Origin: Prosthecobacter sp.
GTDB lineage: Bacteria > Verrucomicrobiota > Verrucomicrobiia > Verrucomicrobiales > Verrucomicrobiaceae
Direction of reading: 5' to 3'
NCBI GenBank assembly: GCA_020216965.1
Contig: JAIWOJ010000189.1
Span: 1 to 5,377, forward strand
DNA: 5,377 nt
Shown: one piece after another, positions 1 through 4,380 of the stretch
Position numbering within the stretch: position 1 is the stretch's first letter
How the letters are laid out: the number at the start of each line of letters is the position of its first letter
The notes under the pieces: model-generated
Told to the model about the DNA's origin: nothing
What the model saw: the letters and a program-made list of their open reading frames with translations, nothing else
Databases searched by the model: none
Program-made: the position numbers and the translations under genes

Positions 1-511
1 CCTCGACACGGATGAGGTAGTCAAACCATTCACCATCTTTGCTGGGTGCTGCTGGCACTTTGATGTGCTGTCCACCCTTTGGCTCTGCCTGCCCTTCCTT
101 GAGCGCCAGAATGTTGATCACACCATAGAGACTGCCCGTCTTCTTGGGGTCGGTATGCGTGCTATTTACCTGACATTCATACCCCGCATCTGGCCAGCCT
201 GTCTCTTGGAATTTGGTATGGAAATATACGCCACTATTGCCACCCTCCGTCGTTTTTACTTTCAGCTTCAGTTCAAAATTCTTGAACGAGGCTTTCCCGT
301 CCTCTCCGGTATAAAAAAGGTGGGCGCGTCCACCTGCTACCTTCAGCTCGCCATTCTCGACGGTAAAGCACCCAGGGACTTCCTCATTCGACTTCCAGCC
401 AGACAGGTCTTTGCCGTTGAAAAGCTGGATCCAGCCATCTTCAGCGGCGGATATTGAAAGACTAGAAGTCAGAGCGGCCACCAGGGCCAGGACGGTAAGG
501 TTGAGTTTCAT
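1..511 (-). CDS. Secreted DUF1080 / 3-keto-disaccharide hydrolase-like protein (N-terminal 170 residues, runs off left edge)
   Basis: The reading frame is open from an ATG at 511-509 to the window edge, giving the first 170 residues. Residues 1-23 (MKLNLTVLALVAALTSSLSISAA) form a Sec signal peptide, so the protein is exported. The mature part opens with the DUF1080 hallmark W-x-x-L-F-N-G-K-D-L-S-G-W (27-39). Further family landmarks follow: GGNSGVYFH (90-98), GYECQ (110-114, with the Glu/Gln pair typical of the fold) and TGSLYG (125-130). The family (Pfam 3-keto-disaccharide hydrolase) has a concanavalin-like beta-sandwich and usually about 200-260 residues, so perhaps a quarter or more is missing here. 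Members are linked to hydrolysis or hydration of 3-keto sugars; the substrate here is unknown. It is the last visible gene of the minus-strand cluster, 70 bp after the MFS gene. No Shine-Dalgarno sequence is visible. Base composition is more AT-rich (about 45-50% GC in sampled stretches) than in its neighbours. The family call is firm, the activity inferred. Confidence 0.88.
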   Translation of the reverse strand, partial: MKLNLTVLALVAALTSSLSISAAEDGWIQLFNGKDLSGWKSNEEVPGCFTVENGELKVAGGRAHLFYTGEDGKASFKNFELKLKVKTTEGGNSGVYFHTKFQETGWPDAGYECQVNSTHTDPKKTGSLYGVINILALKEGQAEPKGGQHIKVPAAPSKDGEWFDYLIRVE

Positions 512-534
512 GGCAGGCTGCGCAGATACATAAG

Positions 535-558
535 AGGCCGCCTTTTGTCCAGCGGCCT
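535..558 (-). other. Perfect 7-bp inverted repeat in the gap between the MFS and DUF1080 genes
   Basis: AGGCCGC (535-541) and GCGGCCT (552-558) are perfect inverted arms around a 10-nt loop. They lie 23 bp before the DUF1080 start and 23 bp after the MFS stop. The stem is very GC-rich and should fold in RNA. On the minus strand it is followed by CTTATG rather than a run of U, so it is not a canonical intrinsic terminator. It may attenuate transcription, protect a processed mRNA end, or be incidental. Confidence 0.45.
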
Positions 559-581
559 TCCATGAGACAGCGCGCCCGAGA

Positions 582-2063
582 TCAATCCTCCGCTTTTGGC
601 TCAGGCAGCAGGAAGCCAACGAGGAAGCTGATGATGGCGATGGCCGTGCCGACGTAGCCGGCCGCCATGGCGACATGGGAGGGCAGCAGCGGGCCGCTAC
701 CCGCTAGCATCGGGGCGACAAAGCTCGTCGTCACAAAGGCCATGCTGGTGCCGATCATCCGACCGCCTACATTCGTGGCAAAGCTACCGCCGGTGCCGCG
801 GAGGTGCATGGGGAAGACCTTGGGCAGGTATTCACCGAAATAACTGAACTGCGCCACGGTCAGCAGACCGCAAATGCCGTAAGCCCAGAGGAACGCGGCA
901 CCCCCCTGCTCAAACAGCTTGAAGTATGTCAGCGGCAGGAGCACCAACGCAGGAATTTGGAAGATGCGCAATAGCGCCACACGGCTGACGCCCCAAATGA
1001 GCAACCCGGCGAGTAGGATGCGCCCCACCAGTCCACCCAATTCTTGGCGTAGTTGGACCTTGTCTGCCATCTCCTTGATCTTGTCATTGTGGGGTTTCGA
1101 TTTGCCGAAGTTCTCTTTGATCTTCGCCATGAGTTCTTTACGCGCGGGATCTTGCGGCGAGAGCTTGTTTAGCTCCAGGTTCAGTGACTCTGCTTCTTTG
1201 CGCAGTGGGGCCAGGACTTTGGAGGTCTCCTTCAGCTCAGGCAGGCCAGGCGTCACACGCGCCACCGTCACCTGAAGAGCCCCGAAGGCGATGCCATAAG
1301 CACAGGCAGAGAGGGCGGCAGTGACCAACGTCACGCGGCGTAGCTCTGGGGCAAAGAGCGCGCCAAAACTTGGCCGCTTGAGCAGGCCCGCCGCCCGCCG
1401 CTCCTTCCAGACCTTGCTCTCAGGCACAAAGGGCAGCAGGAGCGCGATGGGGATGGCCGGCAGGATGCCCGTCATCAGGAGATAGCGCCAGGAGGCAGGG
1501 TCTGTGGCCCCGAGCCCCAGGGGCAATCCTAGGTGGGGGAGGTCAGCTCCATGTTTGCTGATCCAGACGCTGACCCCCGTGACTAGCAAACCCCCCAGGG
1601 AGGCAAAGGCCTGGGTGATGCCCAGCCACTTCTCCTTGTCTTTTTTGTCAGGAAACACCTCTGCCAGCCAGGTGATGGCAGCCACAAACTCCACGCATAC
1701 GCCGATGAATGTGGTGCTACGGAAAAAGACGAACACGGGCAGCGATGTGGCAAATGCCGCGCAGAACGGAGAGAGCGAGTACATGAAAATACTCGCCGCC
1801 ATGATCGTCTTGCGGCCGAAGCGATCCACCAACCAGCCGCCGAGCAGCCCGAACACCCCACCACAGAGAGCGGCGATCCAGAGTAGCTTACCCACCCAGT
1901 CTGTGACCATGGGGTTGTTCAGCGGCACTTTGAGCAGCTCTGCGATGGCCGGTGCAGCCACTAGCGGAGTCATCAGCAGCTCATAGGTATCAAAAAGAAA
2001 CCCGATGCTAGCAATCAGGATGATGAGCCAAGTGGTCGTGGTGAGTTTAGGCGCGGTGGACAT
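582..2063 (-). CDS. MFS transporter, sugar-porter-like, with a long helical insertion between TM7 and TM8
   Basis: A 493-residue inner-membrane carrier of the major facilitator superfamily. The N-half has six hydrophobic segments (roughly 12-36, 58-79, 86-105, 109-133, 148-168, 192-212). TM1 contains a buried acidic motif (FDTYE, 24-28). The TM2-TM3 loop has motif A (GGWLVDRFGRK, 75-85), and a sugar-porter-like PES motif closes TM6 (214-216). The C-half has TM7 (244-266) and five more segments (343-360, 368-384, 389-411, about 426-452, 463-487). A conserved-looking stretch EYLPKVFPMHLRGTGGS (411-427) is typical of the repeat of motif A/B after TM10. Between TM7 and TM8 lie about 75 strongly charged, helix-prone residues (268-342), which by normal MFS topology would be extracytoplasmic. 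The start ATG is followed directly by a short polar tail and TM1; no Shine-Dalgarno sequence is visible. It begins 40 bp after the TIM-barrel gene, so co-transcription is likely. Substrate is probably a sugar or sugar derivative, inferred from neighbours only. Confidence 0.9.
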   Translation of the reverse strand: MSTAPKLTTTTWLIILIASIGFLFDTYELLMTPLVAAPAIAELLKVPLNNPMVTDWVGKLLWIAALCGGVFGLLGGWLVDRFGRKTIMAASIFMYSLSPFCAAFATSLPVFVFFRSTTFIGVCVEFVAAITWLAEVFPDKKDKEKWLGITQAFASLGGLLVTGVSVWISKHGADLPHLGLPLGLGATDPASWRYLLMTGILPAIPIALLLPFVPESKVWKERRAAGLLKRPSFGALFAPELRRVTLVTAALSACAYGIAFGALQVTVARVTPGLPELKETSKVLAPLRKEAESLNLELNKLSPQDPARKELMAKIKENFGKSKPHNDKIKEMADKVQLRQELGGLVGRILLAGLLIWGVSRVALLRIFQIPALVLLPLTYFKLFEQGGAAFLWAYGICGLLTVAQFSYFGEYLPKVFPMHLRGTGGSFATNVGGRMIGTSMAFVTTSFVAPMLAGSGPLLPSHVAMAAGYVGTAIAIISFLVGFLLPEPKAED

Positions 2064-2103
2064 AGATCAATGCAGGATGGGACAGATCGGGAGGGGCTTG
2101 GGT

Positions 2104-3018
2104 TCACCCTAGCAGCGGACGCAGCATATCCAGGATCTTGGGCACCTCGACAAAGGGATCTGCCTTCACCTCATATTCCAGGGTGAACCACCCCTGGTAG
2201 TTGGCTTCACGCAGGATCTTCAAAAGGCGTGGCACATCGGCTGGCTCTCCTTCCTTGGCTCCCTTCGGCTTCATTTCCATCTTCAGTTGCACATTGATCG
2301 CATAAGGAGCGATTTTGGCGAGATCACCATACGGATCCTCGGTGTGGAAGTTGCCGCTGTCCCAGTTGATGCCTGCCCAGGGGCTTTGGGCGGCACGCAC
2401 CATTTTCACCAGGTTGTCAGGTTCAGCGACGATGCCGCCATGGTTTTCCAGACCCAGGAAGATGCCCTTTTTGCCTGCATAGTCCAGGCACTCTTGGTAG
2501 GCTTCCAGGCAGTTTGCCACGGCTTCTTCCTCACTCAGATCCTTGGGCTGTGGGCCGGCAAAGACGCGGATGTGCGGCGCATTCATGATCGCTGCGTAGT
2601 CGATCCAGCGTTTCACGTCAGCGATTTCTTTTTCCAGCTTTTCCCCCTTGGGGAGGGCAAAGTTATTCCCCACCGCCGTGCCTGCTAGCTGCACACCGCG
2701 CAGGTAGGCGCGCCGCTTGACCTCGAGGAGGTATTTTTCATCCACATCTGGGGGGAAAAAGTAGCTCGTTACCTCGGCTCCGGGCACATGGTGGTCAGCA
2801 CACCAGTCGATGAAGTCCAGGATGCTCCAGGGCTGGCGGCCTTCCTTGGGCTTGTTCTCCTTGCCGCGCATCCATTGGAAATATTCCCGGAAGGAGTAGG
2901 CCGCCACCCCGAGCTGCATTCGGCTTTTGCCGGGGCGGTTGATGGGCTCAATGGCAGGCAGCGTGCTGGCCGTGAGGGCTCCGAGGGTGGTGGTAAAGAA
3001 ATGGCGGCGGCTGGTCAT
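2104..3018 (-). CDS. Tat-exported sugar phosphate isomerase/epimerase-like protein (xylose isomerase-like TIM barrel)
   Basis: A 304-residue protein of the AP-endonuclease-2/xylose-isomerase-like TIM-barrel family. The start is placed at ATG 3018-3016 because it gives a twin-arginine signal, MTSRRHFFTTTLGALTAS, with SRRHFF at 3-8. The in-frame ATG at 3096 would bury this signal behind 26 residues that look like non-coding translation. Barrel landmarks are AAYSFREYF (start of strand 1), PGAEVTSYF, FLGLENHGG (metal ligand Glu191), GINWDSGNFH (Asp220, His225), NVQLKMEM (Gln244) and WFTLEYEV (Glu281). In D-tagatose-3-epimerase-like enzymes the metal is held by Glu, Asp, His and Glu; here the His position appears to be Gln244. 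The family includes epimerases, isomerases, and eliminases/hydratases of keto sugars, so the reaction cannot be named. Export by Tat fits a periplasmic, cofactor-loaded enzyme. Its gene lies between a secreted protein 145 bp upstream and the MFS carrier 40 bp downstream. No Shine-Dalgarno sequence is visible. Confidence 0.87.
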   Translation of the reverse strand: MTSRRHFFTTTLGALTASTLPAIEPINRPGKSRMQLGVAAYSFREYFQWMRGKENKPKEGRQPWSILDFIDWCADHHVPGAEVTSYFFPPDVDEKYLLEVKRRAYLRGVQLAGTAVGNNFALPKGEKLEKEIADVKRWIDYAAIMNAPHIRVFAGPQPKDLSEEEAVANCLEAYQECLDYAGKKGIFLGLENHGGIVAEPDNLVKMVRAAQSPWAGINWDSGNFHTEDPYGDLAKIAPYAINVQLKMEMKPKGAKEGEPADVPRLLKILREANYQGWFTLEYEVKADPFVEVPKILDMLRPLLG

Positions 3019-3163
3019 GGTGGCAGATGGGAAAAAACGTTCCAAAAAGGCAGCCATAGCAGCTTTGCGGGCGGCAGGGCAATTTTTTCCACGCATCCTC
3101 GTAACTCAGAAGTTCCCCAAGCGCGTGAACGCTCCCAGGAATCAGGAACTGCGTCATGTTGTT

Positions 3164-4114
3164 CTAGCGCGTCGTCATCGGCCCCATTTTCACCACTTCG
3201 AGGTCTTTTCCCTTCACCTTGCGGATGGGCAGGAGTTCCTCGTGTACCCAGCGGTCGTCTGGCGCGCCGCTGATGAACCAATCTCCACCATTGTCGGCCA
3301 AGATCATGCCGTGGGTCTTCAGCCCCTCCAGGATCACCCTGGCCGCTCCGGTAAATTTTGAGGTATCAAAGTCCGCCTTCAACCGCACGCGCATCCCCAT
3401 GGGCGGCAGGTTTTCCTCCGTGTGCGGGCTGGCGAAGTGGCTCGCCGGTGGCACATAAGCCCGGCGGCTCTTTTTCACCGTGAAGCGCAGGGCATGGGTG
3501 AGCTTTTTCGCCACACAGATTTCATCATAGCGGGCGAGACCGGGCAAAATGGGCAGGCCGGCGGCATCGGCACTCGTCCAGCCTGCTGGGCGTGGTTTGG
3601 GGTTCTTCAGGTCAAAAATGGCACCACTGCTGGCCTTCCAGCGCTTGCCACCGTCCAGTGGGAAGCTGTGAAAAATCTCATAGAGCATCCAGTTGTCCTT
3701 ATCCAGCACGATGACATGGCGGTCGCCCTCTGCCTGTGGCCCACCTTCGATGGGGGCATCCGGTGGGATGGGATACGGGCCGGGATCGCTCTCATCCGCG
3801 TATTCAAAGGTCACGGGCACCTTGGGCTGATCGCCACTCACGACTGTGTAAGGGATACCGCCCGGTGCGCCCTTCCAGACAAGGCCAAAGTCTTCATGCA
3901 GCCCCGTCTCTGCGCCGATGGAGGCGATGATGGCATCACTGCGTGGATCCACCTCGTCCTTCGACACATCTCGGTTCCACTCGTCGTCCGGCGGCATGAG
4001 CAAACGGCCACCGAGGTCTGCATTCGGGCCTGTTTTGAGCTCAGGATGCTGCGCAGGCGCTACCGTGCTGGCGCAGAGCCAGAGGCCCAGGATTTTCGGA
4101 AGGATTAGGCGCAT
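3164..4114 (-). CDS. Secreted protein of a conserved uncharacterised family
   Basis: A 316-residue protein with a Sec signal peptide at 1-22 (MRLILPKILGLWLCASTVAPAQ). I recognise the conserved blocks as a recurring family of secreted or cell-surface proteins in several bacterial phyla, but know no assigned function. The blocks are EWNRDVS (45-51), GGIPYTVV (85-92), DRHVIVLDKDNWMLYEIF (131-148), SGAIFDL (163-169), GWTSADAAGLPILPGLARYDE (from 178), HALRF (207-211), GMRVRLKA (240-247), HGMILADNGGDWFISGAPD (from 268) and RWVHEEL (288-294). The dense invariant-looking His, Asp, Asn, Ser and Trp residues suggest an enzyme or ligand-binding protein with a beta-rich fold; no catalytic motif I can name is present. 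One Cys lies in the signal peptide and one at residue 200; there is no lipobox. It is the promoter-proximal gene of the minus-strand cluster and divergent from the FeoB gene. No Shine-Dalgarno sequence precedes the ATG. Coding status and export are firm; role unknown. Confidence 0.85.
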   Translation of the reverse strand: MRLILPKILGLWLCASTVAPAQHPELKTGPNADLGGRLLMPPDDEWNRDVSKDEVDPRSDAIIASIGAETGLHEDFGLVWKGAPGGIPYTVVSGDQPKVPVTFEYADESDPGPYPIPPDAPIEGGPQAEGDRHVIVLDKDNWMLYEIFHSFPLDGGKRWKASSGAIFDLKNPKPRPAGWTSADAAGLPILPGLARYDEICVAKKLTHALRFTVKKSRRAYVPPASHFASPHTEENLPPMGMRVRLKADFDTSKFTGAARVILEGLKTHGMILADNGGDWFISGAPDDRWVHEELLPIRKVKGKDLEVVKMGPMTTR

Positions 4115-4173
4115 TTGGATTCAAGAGTTGAGTCTTCCTAATAAAGATCCCCAGACTGTGAATTGCAATCGCC

Positions 4174-4250
4174 GAATCCGGCAGGAAAAGGGACAAGCCG
4201 AGTGGGTAGCAATGCTCCTCAAGTGAATTTCCTCAGGCTTAGCCGGATTC
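4174..4250. repeat. Nested inverted repeat, candidate structured RNA or DNA element
   Basis: Outer arms GAATCCGGC (4174-4182) and GCCGGATTC (4242-4250) are perfect 9-bp complements. Inside them AAGCCGAG (4195-4202) pairs with CTC (4232-4234) and GGCTT (4236-4240), with one bulged A at 4235. Inside that, GGG-T-AGC (4204-4210) can pair with GCTCCT (4214-4219) around an AAT loop, with one G-U pair. The three stems nest in order, giving a 77-nt fold with a 12-nt purine-rich one-sided loop (4183-4194). No U-run follows on either strand, so it is not an ordinary terminator. Read on the minus strand it would lie in the leader of the cluster, ending 59 nt before the start codon of the uncharacterised secreted protein. 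I could not match it to a known riboswitch class. Confidence 0.4.
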
Positions 4251-4320
4251 CGAAGGGTTGGCTGACCAGAGTGTCTGCATCAAAGGCAACTTCCGAAGCT
4301 CGGTTCCAGAGAGGCTTATT

Positions 4321-4339
4321 AATGCAAATGACTTGCATT
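4321..4339 (+). promoter_or_regulatory. Fur-type operator candidate (19-bp 9-1-9 dyad)
   Basis: AATGCAAAT-G-ACTTGCATT is a 9-1-9 inverted repeat centred on 4330, with 8 of 9 positions complementary; the core TGCAAAT-G-ACTTGCA has the 7-1-7 layout of Fur boxes. The sequence is not the E. coli GATAAT consensus, but TGCAA-type Fur-family sites exist in other phyla. It ends 41 bp before the start codon of a ferrous-iron transporter gene, the expected place for an iron-responsive repressor site. Which regulator binds (Fur, another Fur-family member, or a DtxR-type protein) is inferred. Confidence 0.6.
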
Positions 4340-4355
4340 GATTTAGCTCTAGATT
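4328..4355 (+). promoter_or_regulatory. Weak sigma-70-like promoter candidate for the FeoB gene
   Basis: ATGACT (4328-4333) matches TTGACA at 4 of 6 positions and TAGATT (4350-4355) matches TATAAT at 4 of 6, with a 16-bp spacer. The -35 element would lie inside the first dyad, so a bound repressor would block it. The leader would be only about 20 nt. The matches are individually poor and the assignment rests mainly on position in an AT-rich stretch. Confidence 0.25.
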
Positions 4356-4356
4356 T

Positions 4357-4375
4357 AATGCAACTACTTTGCCTT
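4357..4375 (+). promoter_or_regulatory. Second, degenerate copy of the operator dyad
   Basis: AATGCAACTACTTTGCCTT matches the first dyad at 14 of 19 positions. The left half-site AATGCAA is identical, and TTAATGCAA is repeated exactly at 4319-4327 and 4355-4363. Centres are 36 bp apart and the copy ends 5 bp before the start codon, so it would overlap the transcription start or leader. A strong and a weak site in tandem is a common arrangement for Fur-family repressors, but this copy could also be chance. Confidence 0.4.
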
Positions 4376-4380
4376 ATATC

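Larger units (their letters stand above)
4115..4380. other. Divergent intergenic region between the minus-strand cluster and the FeoB gene
   Basis: 266 bp with no convincing gene on either strand. It must contain the promoters for both directions. It holds the nested inverted repeat (4174-4250) in the half nearer the minus-strand cluster and the two operator-like dyads (4321-4339, 4357-4375) in the half nearer the FeoB gene. The last 70 bp are distinctly AT-rich compared with both flanking genes, as expected of a promoter. A palindrome ATTGCAAT sits at 4162-4169, about 50 bp before the minus-strand start. No convincing -35/-10 pair was found for the minus direction. Confidence 0.7.

Noticed and set aside
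65..457. 130-residue plus-strand open frame
   Set aside because: Antisense to the DUF1080 gene, which has clear family motifs on the minus strand.
919..1986. Plus-strand open frames at 919-1275 and 1504-1986
   Set aside because: Antisense to the MFS gene; no hydrophobic pattern, domain or start signal of their own.
3019..3096. Upstream in-frame ATG at 3096 extending the TIM-barrel protein by 26 residues
   Set aside because: The extension has no conserved character and would place the twin-arginine motif too far from the N-terminus; the ATG at 3018 gives a proper Tat signal.
3111..3151. AGTTCC/GGAACT inverted repeat in the gap before the TIM-barrel gene
   Set aside because: Only 6-bp arms around a long loop and no U-run; too weak to call a terminator or operator.
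3422..4108. 228-residue plus-strand open frame
   Set aside because: Fully antisense to the uncharacterised secreted protein, whose signal peptide and conserved blocks show the coding strand is minus.
4162..4169. ATTGCAAT palindrome as a third Fur-type half-site
   Set aside because: Only 8 bp, and flanking bases do not extend it to the 9-1-9 dyad seen near feoB.
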